A DNA stretch of 64,000 nt from Ectobius pallidus. Taxonomy: Eukaryota > Arthropoda > Insecta > Blattodea > Ectobiidae. The stretch covers positions 132,042,539-132,106,538 of the forward strand of contig CAXKWD010000006.1 in the NCBI GenBank assembly GCA_964059195.1, read 5' to 3'. A model generated the notes under the pieces. That model was not told the origin of the DNA, did not search any database, and saw only the letters and a list, made by a program, of their open reading frames with translations. Below, piece by piece: positions 10,739 to 23,060 of the stretch (its first letter is position 1; each line of letters begins with the position of its first letter). Position numbers and translations under genes: made by a program.

Positions 10739-11005
10739 TATGTGTTTGGGGTACGCCGTATTTTTAGTTCAAGCACTGTGGTCCAAACCGGAAAATTACA
10801 GGTGCGATCCCCTGTGAAGTTGATATTTTTCAATTGGTATGAACCTTCAGGTGGCACTAGGGTCTTGGGTCTAAAGCTTTTAATAAAATTGAGTACCAGG
10901 GACAATTCTGAGGGTAAAGGCGGATTGTGCATAAGTCTGGTAACCTTCATGTGTTAAATGTCTAGTCTGGGACCTAAAGGGCCTTCACGGTATTTAAGGG
11001 GGATG
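10739..11005 (+). repeat. Degenerate SINE, family A
   Basis: This is an old copy of the SINE seen at 57945, 63236, 26196 (-) and 62108 (-). Recognisable blocks in order are a decayed tRNA-like head ending in GGTGCGATCCCCTG, TTTTTCAATTGGTATGAACC, TTCAGGTGGCACTAGGG, GAGTACCAGGG, GTAAAGGCGG and CTTCATGTGTTAAATGTC. Many substitutions separate it from the other copies. Confidence 0.75.
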
Positions 11006-11124
11006 TTTACATTACTTTAGATATGACATAAATTCTGGGAAAGGGATTGTTCATCAAGTTACGGAACTTATATAACGGGGTGGCTGTAAGCTAATAAACT
11101 ATTATAGTGTTAAATGTAATATAT

Positions 11125-11300
11125 TCTCTGCTGTTGTGGTACAATTGGTTTGGCGAAGTTCGCGGGTTCAATCCCGGTCCAGGTCGTTGGGAATTAATGA
11201 GCGAGTTAATGCGACAAGCTCACGTGTTAGATTTACAGGCATGTAAAAGAATTTCTGTTGGACAAATTAGGCAAAATTCTGGCAAACAGGGAACGGATAC
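11125..11300 (+). repeat. SINE, family C
   Basis: A tRNA-like B box (GGGTTCAATCCCGG) is followed by a body sharing TTAGATTTACAGGCATGT with the minus-strand copy at 30120-30295. The 5' box A region is weak. Confidence 0.6.
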
Positions 11301-12824
11301 AGGCCTAATTAAAAATAATAATACTGTCGTTTAATATCTGTAACAATCAACACCTTCTGCAGCATTAGACTTCATTCCACGAACTTCGGAATTAAACAAG
11401 AGAGTAAATTTAGTAATAAAATGTCCACCTTATACCCTCAGTTATATAAAGAAACCCACAGTTTTGTCATAATATTTATTGTTAAAATTAAAATGTTAAA
11501 AACAGCTCTTTGGCTTACTAAGTGACTTAAAAGCATTAAAATATTAATTCTCAAATACAAATAAATAAATAAAAATATTTTGAGAATCGTCAGAAATAAA
11601 ATGTCTTATTAATGATACACTAATAATTGTCATAAAAATTCAGATGTTCATTGTCGTATACTTAACACTGGTGCTTGCAGTAGTGTCTTGTTGAATAAAA
11701 CTGATGTTTGCAGTCGAGTCTTGCTGAATAAAAATTGTTGATGAATACAGGATGTTGAAGAAACTTCATGTATTGGAGCCTGATAAACACTGAATAATTC
11801 TTGATGGATTTTCTTGCCCATTGTTTTGTATGTAGATCATATGTTAAAGTATATGACAAAACCTAGGGCTCTCTTCAGTTTAACGGGATGCATTTCGACT
11901 TATAAATTTACAAGTCTACCCTCATTGGACAATGAAATTTATTAATAAACAAGAGAGTGTTGTACCAGTGTAGAAATGTTTGACATGTAATAGTCTTTAA
12001 AAATACGGAAATACATCAAGCCCGGAAAAAGGAAATTTATATTTAAAAAAAAGGCCTCAGTAAACTCTTGATGTTGAACAGAGAAGGCCTTGACTACAAT
12101 GGAGTCAGATATTTGTAAATTTACATCTTTAATTGTACACATTTAACAGGGAACGTAGATTAAATTATAGCTGTATAAATCTACAGCAGCTTATTTACTA
12201 AATGGCAGGCTATAACATACGAGGCGTGAGTATACATTCTACCTGTGCAAATTTAACAGAAAAATGTATGTTAAATTACAGGTACATTAATTAAAATATT
12301 AATTAAATAGTAGGTTACCAGATACGTGAAGAGAGTATGCATATGACTTTTTTCTATTCATTGCAATATAAGGGGTGCAAGACTTTCACGTACTCCGCGG
12401 ATGCGAATCCTAACAATTTTGCTGACGTATTATTGAGAGTAGGCTAGCTCACTGCTCCTTCGCTGAAGGTCATTCGACAAGAAAAATGAGCGACCTCTAA
12501 CCCCTTAGATTAAAAAGTTCTGTCACTCAAAATGGAAATGTATAAAAGTACCAGTAAGCAGAAAGGTGAGCACAGGCTTAATTTAATTCCTATGTAATAC
12601 CAATAAGCAATTGAAACTTACCGTAAATACAGCTCCCAAGTTTGACCCTAAACAAGCAGTTCACGCCCAGAAAAAATTCGAGGTGTGGGTTAATTACTAC
12701 AGTAAAATAACTGCGGATCTGTTAGCTTAATAAGTCGGCTCTTTGGGAAAGGAGCAGAGTATTACAAGCAGAAAACTTTCATTGATTCCACTACAGTACA
12801 CCACTATCTTCCTTAATTCCAAGA
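11301..12824. other. Gene-free AT-rich stretch
   Basis: Only short chance frames occur, at 11662-11859 (-) and 11942-12142 (-). No element ends were recognised. Confidence 0.4.
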
Positions 12825-13651
12825 CAGGGACATAGCCAGGGAGGGGGCTCCCTCTGAAATTAAGAGAAAGAAAAACTTCCGAAAATACAACTGAATGCGG
12901 TAAATTATAAGTTTTGAAATAGGATTGTTAAGTTTAAAAATTAAACAGTATACAGAACAACCAACAACATTACACTTTAACACTGTGTAACAGAGTGTCG
13001 ATATGTAATATCGATATGTAACGACATGTAACGGTAGCCTAGTTGGCCTTGAGCGTTGGAGATTAAATGCATACTTATTAGTTAAGTCCATTACTCAAGT
13101 TATTTTTAAAAATGTTTAAGTTATTTTGCCAAACTAAATTGAAGTTTTAATTGTATAAATTTAGCTTACAACAATTTTATCATTTTCTATAAGACTATTT
13201 TAGATAAATAAACGTTTTAAAGGAGTTACAAGTCTTATTTAGTTACTATGAATACAGTGTTTCACTTTTGAAAAAAAGTATTACGTAGGCTAAATTTATA
13301 ATAATACAAAATTGTGTACCCCTTTTACATTTCACTGAATTAAAATATACTTCTTATTTAGTATCCTTTAATAAAGTGTTTTATTACCCTTATGACATTT
13401 TATTTGAAATATCAGTACCTATTAACAGTTGTAAACCATGCCTTCAGATTTTATTTTAATTCCTCTTTTCAGTATTATTATTTTGGAACAGTAAAAAGAT
13501 TTTTATGTGTTTTAAGAACCTATTTTGTTTGTTACTGACAAAAAGAAATTAAAATGAAATTTGAGGGCTTAATTTCGTAAAAAGGTCGGGGGAGTACGGC
13601 CAAGACCCCCGGTGCCCCCCCCCCCGAACAAATAGCTTGGCTACGTCCCTT
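12825..13651. mobile_element. Probable hAT-like non-autonomous element
   Basis: The left end CAGGGACATAGCCAGG is mirrored by GGCTACGTCCCT at the right end, giving an imperfect terminal inverted repeat of about 14 bp. A long C run precedes the right end, as in the 3478-3655 MITE. No clear 8-bp target duplication survives. The interior (827 bp in total) has no transposase frame. Confidence 0.55.
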
Positions 13652-13764
13652 TCTCATGAGTATAATTTTCTATACGAAATTGAATGTTTTTATAGAGGAC
13701 CTGGTGAACTTCAGAGGATGTAAGCTGTTATAAATTTACACAGAAGTTTCCTATAGCTTAAAGT

Positions 13765-14489
13765 CAGTGTGGTTCAACTGTTTTCGTGTGAAGGGCCAGA
13801 GGACACTTTCAATATTAATTCGCGGGCCGGAATAGTGTAGGCTATTAATATTAAAAATTAAATTAATGTATATATTAGAAAATTGTAAGAAATATGATAT
13901 AATTATCAAACTTGATTGTCTTAGATGCCTATTTTACAAACTCAAATAATACAAAGATAACAATCACATACAGTTAATGAGAAAATTGAGCTATGTGTTG
14001 GTTTACTATTGATTCAATATTTACTTCCATTTTTGTAATGACAAGCCGCAGTGACGATTTCAGTAAATCTTGTGACAACTTGATCCTCTTCTTAGTTTTT
14101 AACATCATGGGTGAAAATTCACACTCACATAATATATATATACACTACACTATACACTATACACTACTAATATAGCACCAAACAAGGATTGTACTTTCAA
14201 AAGCACAATTTCGCAAGTCTGGATACTGCTTCTGGTTAACTAGTTTCCAAATGTCGATTGACTTGCAATTTCTCATTCATATAAGAAAATCGTCACTCTG
14301 TGGTCACATAATTCCAAAAATATATTAAGTAGACTATTGTAGCTGTCAATGCTACATGACAGTGAACAATGCTGAAAATAGAGTGCTTGTCGAATACAAA
14401 TAAATGCAAAAAGTTAAGCTTTCTGGGCCCGATTTATTAACAAACGCGGGTCGGATGTGGCCCGCGGGCCGTCAGTTGGAACCACACTG
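13765..14489. mobile_element. hAT-like element with CAGTGTGGTTC ends
   Basis: The left terminus CAGTGTGGTTCAACTG is the inverse of the right terminus CAGTTGGAACCACACTG, with one extra base. Inside both ends are GC-rich words (GCGGGCCGG on the left, GCCCGCGGGCC on the right), the same style as the element at 18216-18671. The 8-bp duplication is not evident. The interior is AT-rich and non-coding, with a TACACTA microsatellite near 14140-14170. Confidence 0.65.
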
Positions 14490-16076
14490 GACTATATGAA
14501 TGAAGTGATCACAATACCTCAATACCAACTGAATACGATGAAAATTCCAATGAGCTTATATGGAACCTATATCAAGTGTAGTCGGGTATCCAAGGTAATA
14601 ATTGCTACAAATACTTTGATAGTGACATGGATGTTTGACATCGTGATCAGTATGTATGGTATGCTGATATTTTAACCCCCATTGATAGCCTTGTGATATT
14701 TCCCTTCTTTAAAGGAGCCTCAGCATGTCGAGTGACATTTGATATACGTTCCGAGAAAAGATTCAAAACTATTATATATCAAAGTGGGCCTTTATCGTTT
14801 ATCCCACGTAAACACATAGAATACTGTCGGATAATGTGGAAAGATTCGCTAAGCACTTTTCACATCCCAGATGATGATGTTGCAGCGTTTAATTGATGTG
14901 TTCTATGATGATGACTTTACAGCTTGATTTCGCAGAACAGATTACTATCTAACCCGATGCAGCATATCTGTGTGTGAAAATAAGGCACCCTGCATATCGA
15001 ATAACTTTCACAATCTATTGCGCATCACCAGATGGTTATATGCGAGAGTTGCAAACTCCCACACCTCAAAAAGCAAATATATAATTATAGTCGCCTCGCT
15101 CATAGCGTTATATTTTATTTGTTTGACTATAAGCATCACATGTTATTTAATGACAATGATAATAACAATTTTAATAATCCCCCAGAAGAAAAGTCTGCGA
15201 TTTTACATTGCTTAAATTTATACTTGGGTTAATTTTTGGCCGAGTGTTTACCTTAGATAATCTAAAAACACTACTAGAAACTAATAAAGTAATTAACGGC
15301 TTGCCAACCCTAACAAAGAAAATGTCTAATTCCTAATCTGAAAAAAAAATCTGAAAAAAAAATTCTTCACTGTAAATAAGATTATTATAATCCACTAGCC
15401 AGGAACGAATTAAATAAACCTTCAAAGTTCTTAAAATTAATTTTAAAAACCTTAAAAATTACTTCTTTAGGCAGGTTCAGGCACAAAAAGGAATAATTGG
15501 CCACTTAGGTCATTTTAGGAACTATAAAACCGCTTCCAATGAGTACTGCAATAAATTGCAAAAATCGGTAATTATTTTGCGCATTTATCTTAAAGAACTA
15601 AATAGATATTTGCCTAAACCCGGAGGTCTAGTGACACTACGAACGGAACGGAAATAAACAATTGTCTACGCTTGACGTAACTCTGACTTCAGGTTTCATT
15701 GGTTAATCGCACGAGTGCACAGCCTATTAGAATGTGTCAAAATTATCCAATTGTTTACTTCTTCAAATCCATTCAAAGACATTGTAAACCTTATAATTAT
15801 TATTTAAATCTTATGTCTGATTTTTTAAATATAACCAACCCTTTCTAGAGCAAAAATTCATTGTTCCCTAGGTAGAAATTATATCATAATTGTTGTAAAT
15901 CCTTCAAATCGTAACGAAATCGTTTGTATGAATCTGTTTTTATAACTGCAACAGATAGCGCAAGAGGCGTTTATTGGATGTACTACATAGGCCTACGTAT
16001 GTATGGTTAAAATTAACTTTGATCCTTCCTTTTCCAGCATAAAGAAATATGAAATTGTTGTAGGCCTAAGTCTTCT
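14490..16076. other. Gene-free stretch
   Basis: Several 60-80 codon frames (14457-14675, 14693-14896, 14970-15215) have no recognisable domains. The piece at 14690-14960 is less AT-rich and could be an old repeat, but I cannot assign it. Confidence 0.35.
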
Positions 16077-16624
16077 ACTGTCCCTGCATTTAGACGTGAG
16101 CACTGTAAACACAATGCGCAGTGGAATCAGTCATCACGTGATATAGTTCAGTTACTCATTGCATGGCCAGTCGGCTTCAAAGGTTTCGGTGTTTCTTTAT
16201 GTTAATTGATTTGACTAAATCGGTCTTGGGCTTCCGCTTTCCAAAACAAAAGCAACGTTGCAATATTCTCTCATTGTTATCACTGACCTCAGTTCTTCCT
16301 TCGCTTTATTCAATTCACACGTGTTATTGTTTACTGTAACTTGATCTTGCAACGGCGCATTTCACTCCACGCGGAGTAGACGAGTAGCTGTCAAAATCGC
16401 CACAGGACATTCTTAGATTTTGATTGGCTGGGGTAACTAGCTGATTGGTGCGGTAAAAACAAAGAACGTGGGTTGAGCTGTCGGCAAACTTTTCCTCCTA
16501 ACGAAAGGAAGCCGCCTGGCCATGCAATGAATAACTGGACTATACATACAAGCAACACACTCCCCTTCCTTCCCTCCCTATCTCTGCGGCGCATGCAAGT
16601 GCTCACGTCTAAATGGACAGGCTG
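16077..16624. mobile_element. Foldback MITE with about 115-bp imperfect arms and paired CCAAT boxes
   Basis: CATTTAGACGTGAGCACT near 16090 is mirrored by AGTGCTCACGTCTAAATG near 16600. About 70 bp further in, TTACTCATTGCATGGCCAG on the left is mirrored around 16510-16535 on the right, so the arms are long and imperfect. The interior has two ATTGG (inverted CCAAT) boxes at 16423-16427 and 16444-16448, 21 bp apart, followed by GC-rich sequence. No target duplication was identified. Confidence 0.65.
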
Positions 16625-18215
16625 TAAGTATGAACAAAATCTTACAAAATATGAACTTCGAAACCTATCTAAGCCTCTAGGCCAAGCTGTAAGTGATTTT
16701 TACAACAGTCTTTAGTAAAGAATGTGTACAGTAAATCGTTTTTATCTTGGGCAAATTTGTTGTAGACTAATAAAAAAAGAAGTTAAAAGAGTTCCTCAAA
16801 TATAGGACGTATTTATAGCATTATTAATTCATCGATATCAAAATTGAGCTACAAAGAACACGTATAGTAAATAACTGATAGACAAGGTCTCTAATAATTT
16901 TTCCTTAATGAAGAAAATTGCGAGCCGGGCCTTCAAAAATTCATCACATAAAGAAACGCGTGTAAGCAAAAGAACAGATTAGACATACCCCGCAAACAAG
17001 ACACTGGGCATTTGAGGACATTTTTATTTTCAATTTTGGCCCATACGTAAAGGCAAAGATCTCATTTCCCGGAAGTTAGAGGTTCACATCCTTCGGAAAG
17101 TTATGTCGACTTAAACGTGTTTTCGGGACTCTCTCTCTCTCTCTCTCTCTTTCTCTTTCATTTTCGTTTTCTTTTTCTTTCTCTCTATCTCTCTTTCTGT
17201 CTGTGTGTGTGTTTTTATATTTCTTTCTTTCTTTGAAATAACTTTTCAGCAGTCCCGAATTGGGTATAAATCTACAAATTTAAATAGAAAGTCCGATTGG
17301 CATGGCTGTGGAAAATACATCTAAACCACTCTGAGGAACATGTTCATGACCTTTAGACGCAAAATATTTTCCAGTCACATTGCTTCAATCAATGTTACAT
17401 CTATCGATTCCGTAAATTTAAATACTCCCTCTTGAATTCAACGGCATTCAAGACAGTGAACTAAGTTTAACTTATGATAAAAATTCTAAACCAATAATGC
17501 AACACTATTATAAAATGGTATTGGTTTATACGGTGGTCCATTTATTTCTTTGCCAAGAAGGGCGTGGTTAAAAGAAGACGCTCCGCAGATGCTCACTTTT
17601 CCCACATTGGATTAATCGTGGATCTGCGCACATCAACTCAAGGCGTGGCAGACAAGTATCTTTCTCTCTTTGATGCAGGAAAATAACTATTAGCTAGCTT
17701 TTCAGTCTTTTAACCTCGTTAATTTATAACTTATATGCTATGAAACACAAATATATTGGATCACTCATAACTCAAACCCAAAACATAAAATGCGTAGAAT
17801 GTCGTCCTCATAACTTAAGGCAAAAGAGAGAAAATGGACAGAAGGACCCTTTAATTTATAATTTATAAATTTAAAAATCATAAGCCCTTTCGGAGCTAAA
17901 ATTATACATTGAAATTAGACAATTGTCACATAAAAAAATTAGAGGCTCTAAGTTTGAAATCGACGCGGAAAATTTCAGTGGAATAGCAGGTTTCCATGAT
18001 TAAAAAATGTTACATATGGATAAAAATCTTCATATTTTACATTAATGCTCTACAAATTTTATAGCTCTGTTTTTATACAATTTTTGAGGCTACACATTTA
18101 TACGTCAATAGCAGTGAAAAGGTTAAAATAGGCTACAATTAAACCGGATATTTTAAATAATATATTAATTTAAATGTTGCCTAATCTTATTATACAACCG
18201 GAATATCCTCTTGAG
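16625..18215. other. Gene-free stretch with CT microsatellite
   Basis: Apart from the pyrimidine tract at 17129-17240 nothing is recognised. The sequence is AT-rich with no paired element ends. Confidence 0.4.
17129..17240. repeat. (CT)n microsatellite and pyrimidine tract
   Basis: About eleven CT dinucleotides are followed by a longer imperfect T/C tract that includes short GT and TTTC repeats. Confidence 0.9.
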
Positions 18216-18671
18216 CAGTGGCCTTCAACCTATTATAACTAATGGACAATTTTCTTTTTGGTGCAAGCGGGCCGCAATGATTTATGACATAATACAAACA
18301 TATCAATCATATTACAATATCTGTAGGGATTAGTTCTGACAACAAGCACCCCAATCCTGCCATCTGCCTGTGGTAGATGACGCAGTGGTCGGGTGGTAGG
18401 CCAAATCCGTCCAGGGATGCAGCGCCATGGAGCTTAGTTTAGTTTAGTTTAGTAGGGATTACTTAACATTGTAAATGTGTGCGTTTTATATTTTGTCTTC
18501 CACGTTACAATGTTAACGAATAACAGAAAGCATAGTAACACTCCTGAATTTAATATGAGATCTGACACTGTTTCTTTATCACTAAATTGTCAATAGGCAT
18601 TGCAATTAAAATTAGTATTTGTTTGCGGGCCGCCAAAAATTAAACCGCGGGCAGCGGCTTGAAGACCACTG
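18216..18671. mobile_element. hAT-like MITE carrying a nested SINE
   Basis: The left end CAGTGGCCTTCAACC is mirrored by the right end GGCTTGAAGACCACTG. GCGGGCCGC-type words sit just inside each end, as in 13765-14489. The 8-bp duplication has decayed. A SINE fragment (18333-18451) splits the element, so the hAT copy is older than the SINE. Confidence 0.75.
18333..18451 (+). repeat. SINE family B, 5'-truncated, nested in hAT MITE
   Basis: It is flanked by a perfect 10-bp duplication GTAGGGATTA (18323-18332 and 18452-18461). The body matches the minus-strand copy at 25490-25760 (CATCTGCCTGTG, GTGGTCGGGTGGTAGGCC, GCAGCGCCATGGAG). It ends in a (TTTAG)n tail, which identifies the SINE 3' end. Confidence 0.85.
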
Positions 18672-20849
18672 TTCCAGACAGTAAAACTGGAATGTACCAA
18701 ATGGATAAAAATCTGGGTGCTTCAACCTACTGAACCCCTAAGTCCATAAACAGACTGTACAGAGGATACCCTCACACAAAACCATGTTGTGCAGTTTTCA
18801 TTTATTCTAAACCCATATGCAAAAGAAAACCCATTAAATCAATAATGTAACTTAATATAAAAGCATAAAAGAATTCAATCTATTAATATTAGTACCATAT
18901 TACACATGTTCTTATATTAACATGCATTTATTTTATCATGAGTCATTCACATTAATTAAAAAAGAAACATTGTGCATAATTGATTTTTAATGTGAGCAGT
19001 AACACTTAAATGTCTTTATCCAAATATAACCTATATTTTTCAACAGCTTAATTGCCATGCACTTCCATTATATAGCATTTAACTTGTGTTTAGCAATCCA
19101 TTTGTAGAGTTGTTTTACTATTGGTCTTACACAAGGGAACAATAGCATTAAGAAGTGTAAATAAAGAAAACAATGAAAGCGGAAAGCTAAAGATCTATTA
19201 ACGAATATGTGAATATCAAAATTACCATCAGGAAGCCAATGCTACAAGGGTGGGAGGGTGGATGAGGCTACGTAAAAAAAGGAGTTTCTCAACGAGGAGG
19301 GGGAGAGGGAGGAGTGAAGGGAGGGAAAGGGTTTAGAATTTCATTATTTCTGGTCAATTTCACATTCACAAGGGACTAAAAACCTGAGTGTGCTGAACAG
19401 ATCCTACCGTAGAGAGAGAGGACGCTGGAGGTAAACTTTTTTTATTATTACGCTTTATTCAAAACATGGTACAGAAATAATGAAAAAGCACGTATACATG
19501 CTCTAAGGCATTTATTGAGGTATTGAGATGGTATATTCATCTGCTCTGTATTGAGTAGCGACTACGAAACCATGTTCTGATCAGTGTTCCAATAATGATA
19601 TTGGTATGTATGAAAGAACCCAGCATCAAACCGTTCCCATATTCGAGGACGGGAGAAAAAAATAATATTGGAGGGAGAATGAAACCACTAGAGGGTTACT
19701 GGTTCATTTCAGTTGGGTTTGGACATTATTTACCCAAACAAATACAGACTTTTGTGGTTTTTGTAGAAAAGAGCGGGTGTATTCTCTCAATCATTCATTC
19801 AAAGGATAACAACTGTATTGTTGGTTTAAACATTGAATATTTGAAAAAGAACTTCGATTTTATTGGTTATATCGGGGGGAAAAGGTTCATTGTGCACTGG
19901 CTGTAACAATTTTTGGATGCCTATTACATGTAGACTTCAAATTATTTCTAACATGCAGGGTCTATATTTATTTTAAACATTCAATATTAATCTCGTATTT
20001 ATTTAAAAGGACGCCTGAAATTTGAATGAGTTGATTAAATAGCTCTTAGAAAGTGCGTTTTATAATGTTTGCCATAATTACCTTCTAGTATTATGGCGCT
20101 GGTTTGTTATAATAATTTTTTTTTCGGCTTACCCTATACATAAACTTGTTTCTAATAAGTTTTGTGTGTGTGTGTGTATTTTTACATAGTAATCCGACCA
20201 TATGTAGGAAAAATATATTTTTTTTTATTTGAATGGATTCAACTTCAGCATAAAATTCTGAGCACTCTAAAAAATAAATTATATCTCTAGCTCGAAAACA
20301 TATTTTTATGACCTTTGAAACTTTATTGTTCAAAAAGTATAACTTATGGCAATTTATCTTCAAAGATAAGGAACTTTTCCATGTTTTAAACATCAGTTTC
20401 ACAATACTGCTATTCCATACTCAACACTAACAGAATGTGCAACTAGTACATAGCATAGCATGTTGCCCGTATTTAATGTTTCTTTCACGAAAATTAACAA
20501 AGAAAACATTAAGGACAATATTAAATTTCCATTGCTACTTATGGATGGGTTTCTAAAAGTGCAGACCTCTTTTGAAACTGAAAATACTATGGTTGGAAAT
20601 GCTGCAATTATGTTCCTTGTGATCAGAGAATTTAATACACGAATGATACCAATAGGTGACGTCAAAATCTAAAAAACATTTTACACCTGACAGCTGTTTT
20701 CATACTGTTAGGCCTATGCGGAAACGTGTTTACCGACTCATGGTCGTGTTTCTCTGGCACGGTCACATATACTTTACATTACCAAACGAATATAAATTAA
20801 AGGATGAACTAAAATAATTATGTCAGTATTTCAGAAATGAGTCCTTATA
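18672..20849. other. Gene-free stretch with a G-rich block
   Basis: A guanine-rich purine block lies at 19247-19323 and a (GT)n run at 20163-20178. The 103-codon frame at 19595-19906 (+) and the overlapping opposed frames at 20399-20672 show no family signature. Confidence 0.4.
19247..19323 (+). other. G-rich block with quadruplex-forming potential
   Basis: Two clusters of G runs occur: GGGTGGGAGGG near 19248, then a run set at about 19298-19323 with four tracts of at least three G. The second fits a G-quadruplex pattern with one long loop. Confidence 0.5.
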
Positions 20850-21358
20850 CAGGGTGTGAATGAATAACACCGAAATATTTTACCTGTGTATAGAGGGGAC
20901 AAGGAACTATTACTGGGAGATTTTTTATCTATGGATTCAATTTTTCCTGTTACAGCATAAAATCTCTCAGGGCATGGCCGCCACTGACTTCTAACATTTG
21001 AAAAAAAAATTCAAAACAAAGGAACTTCGTTCTTAACACTGTAGTTATGAGTAAAAAACTAATGCAGTGTGATTAGTCTGTAGATTTTGCAATTTATGAA
21101 AACTCTAAATTATGTTACAACTATTGGTGAATGATTAAGAATCAGATTTTTATCAATCACCAAGAAGGCATGAAATCAATTTAATGAAAATTTTAACCCG
21201 ATTTCGCTTAATTATTGAGTTATGAGCACCAAATCGTTATGACTTTAATGCCCTGTAGCATACACAGGGCATAGAGTAAAAATCTGTTGATAAAAGTTGC
21301 TTGTCTATGATTCCTCTATATTCAGGTAAAATATTTCGGTGTTATTCATTAACACCTG
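20850..21358. mobile_element. Tc1/mariner-type MITE with TA target site
   Basis: The ends are inverted copies over at least 40 bp: CAGGGTGTGAATGAATAACA at the left, with a match through ACCGAAATATTTTACCTG, and the mirror image at the right. TA lies immediately outside each end (20848-20849 and 21359-21360). The 509-bp interior has no transposase frame. Confidence 0.85.
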
Positions 21359-21715
21359 TATACCTCCCATTCGTTAGGATTACCACAGACTGATAATCAT
21401 ATTTCTCAACGCATGTCCTGGAAGTTCCATTTTTGTCTGTTATGAAAGTATATTGTATACAAATTGTAATGAATAATGTTTTAATCCATTTTACGACGTA
21501 GCAAGCTCACTTCGGATCCTATTAAAACATTACTAATATATATTATGGGTCTACATCACACCGAGAGACAGGAACGGGTTGAGTATAGTCTACCTAATAT
21601 TTCAGTTAAATCTATAGATTGCAGCGTTTTTGGGGGCGTGTGTTCAGAATTCAATAGACCTTTCCCATGTTTTTGAGTAACGGCTTTCGGAGCCCTTTTT
21701 CCTTTCTACACGTAG

Positions 21716-22969
21716 ATCCTCTCCAGACGAATAACGCTAAGGGATAACCTTCATTCATTCACAAAGGCCGCATCCAAAGGGTGTCCCCAAGGCTCAGTAT
21801 TGGGACCCAAGGTCTGGAACCTGGTGTTTGATGAAGCCCTCAGACAACTTGAACAGATTCAAGACGCTGACGTCATAGCCTATGCCGACGACGCAGTAAT
21901 TATTATCGAAGGTGAGTCCAGAACAGATCTCGAACGCAAAGCTAATAGAGCACTAAAAATTCTGGAAACTTGGTCCCACAAAGCAAAGCTAAAGATTTCT
22001 AAAACTAAAACAAACTCAATGCTCCTCAAGGGGAAAATAGGAAATCACCCTCCAATCATCAGGATAGGACAAGACCGGATCCCAAATGTTCGAGAAACAA
22101 AGTATTTGGGTATAACTTTACAAGAAGGTAATAAATTCACCGCTCATATTCAAAGAATCAGTGCTACAGCTAACAACCTATTTCAGGCCCTAGCCAGACT
22201 TTCTGGACAGCAGTGGGGATACAAATTCACTAACTATCGTATACTTTACTCTGCTATTTTTGAGGCTATTGTCTCGTATGCTGCAAACGCTTGGGCCGCT
22301 AAACTTAACACACATCACATCCGTAAACTCAAATCTGCCCAGCGACATTCTCTCTTGCGAATAACTAAAGCCTACTCCACTGTTTCGAATGATGCTCTAC
22401 CAGTCATAGCTGGTGTTCTTCCTGTTGATCTTCTGCTTGAGGAACGGATAGCCAGGTACAAAGTGCGGAAGCAAATTAATTTTCAATTAGGTGCCCTTCA
22501 AATCGGACCAAGGGAATTTGAGAGCTTAGATCGATCACATCTTTATGAACGCATTCACTCACAGTTAATAGATATTTGGCAGCAAATATGGGTAGTTGCC
22601 CAAAATGGTAGAATCACTCGTGACTTTTTCCCAAATATCAGAAATAGACTTAAAATGCCATGGATTAAATTGGACCACTTCGTCACACAGGTATTAACTG
22701 GCCACGGCAACTTTGCCGCTAACTTAATCCGTTTCAATCTCACAGACGACGATCTATGCGCTTGTGAGGACAGCGAACCAGACACCATGTATCATATGCT
22801 GTATACTTGTCCTCGATATCGAGAAGCTCGACTACTCCTCCACGAAGCCGCTAGGGCAGAAGAGGAAGCCTGGGCACCGGACCTCACGTTCTGGACGCGT
22901 AAAAACACCTTCCCAGCCCTTAAAACCTTTGCAAAAACAGCACTTCTCGAAAAGTCTATAGTAAATTAA
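21716..22969 (+). CDS. LINE reverse transcriptase, C-terminal half (partial ORF2)
   Basis: The 417-codon open frame is cut at its 5' end. The recognisable family sequence begins at KGCPQGSVLGP (codons from 21776), the conserved RT motif 4 region. It continues WNLVFDEAL and then AYADDAVIIIEG, with the catalytic YADD at 21881-21892. Next come the LKISKTKT and TKYLGITL blocks (RT motifs 6-7), the thumb, and a C-terminal CAC...H...C zinc-knuckle-like motif (LCACEDSEPDTMYHMLYTC). The endonuclease and RT motifs 0-3 are absent, so the copy cannot mobilise. The order and wording fit the R1/TRAS/I side of the LINE tree. There is no frameshift or stop over 1.25 kb, implying recent insertion. A TTG near 21800 is not a real start. 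Confidence 0.9.
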   Translation: MLSRRITLRDNLHSFTKAASKGCPQGSVLGPKVWNLVFDEALRQLEQIQDADVIAYADDAVIIIEGESRTDLERKANRALKILETWSHKAKLKISKTKTNSMLLKGKIGNHPPIIRIGQDRIPNVRETKYLGITLQEGNKFTAHIQRISATANNLFQALARLSGQQWGYKFTNYRILYSAIFEAIVSYAANAWAAKLNTHHIRKLKSAQRHSLLRITKAYSTVSNDALPVIAGVLPVDLLLEERIARYKVRKQINFQLGALQIGPREFESLDRSHLYERIHSQLIDIWQQIWVVAQNGRITRDFFPNIRNRLKMPWIKLDHFVTQVLTGHGNFAANLIRFNLTDDDLCACEDSEPDTMYHMLYTCPRYREARLLLHEAARAEEEAWAPDLTFWTRKNTFPALKTFAKTALLEKSIVN

Positions 22970-23002
22970 CACACCAAAGTAGACGGTCATTTGGCCACTG
23001 CT

Positions 23003-23060
23003 CCAGTCCGAACGAGGTTTTTGAGGGGTTTCCCTCGTTCTTAGGCGAATGCCGGACTGG
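23003..23060 (+). other. Bipartite stem-loop in LINE 3' UTR
   Basis: CCAGTCCG (23003-23010) pairs with CGGACTGG (23053-23060). Directly inside, AACGAGG (23011-23017) pairs with CCTCGTT (23033-23039). An asymmetric internal loop separates the two helices. It lies 33 bp after the ORF2 stop. A conserved 3' UTR structure can serve as the template-recognition site for the RT. Confidence 0.7.

Noticed and set aside
12817..13659. 8-bp target duplication for the 12825-13651 element
   Set aside because: Best flank comparison agrees at only about 5 of 8 positions, not distinguishable from chance.
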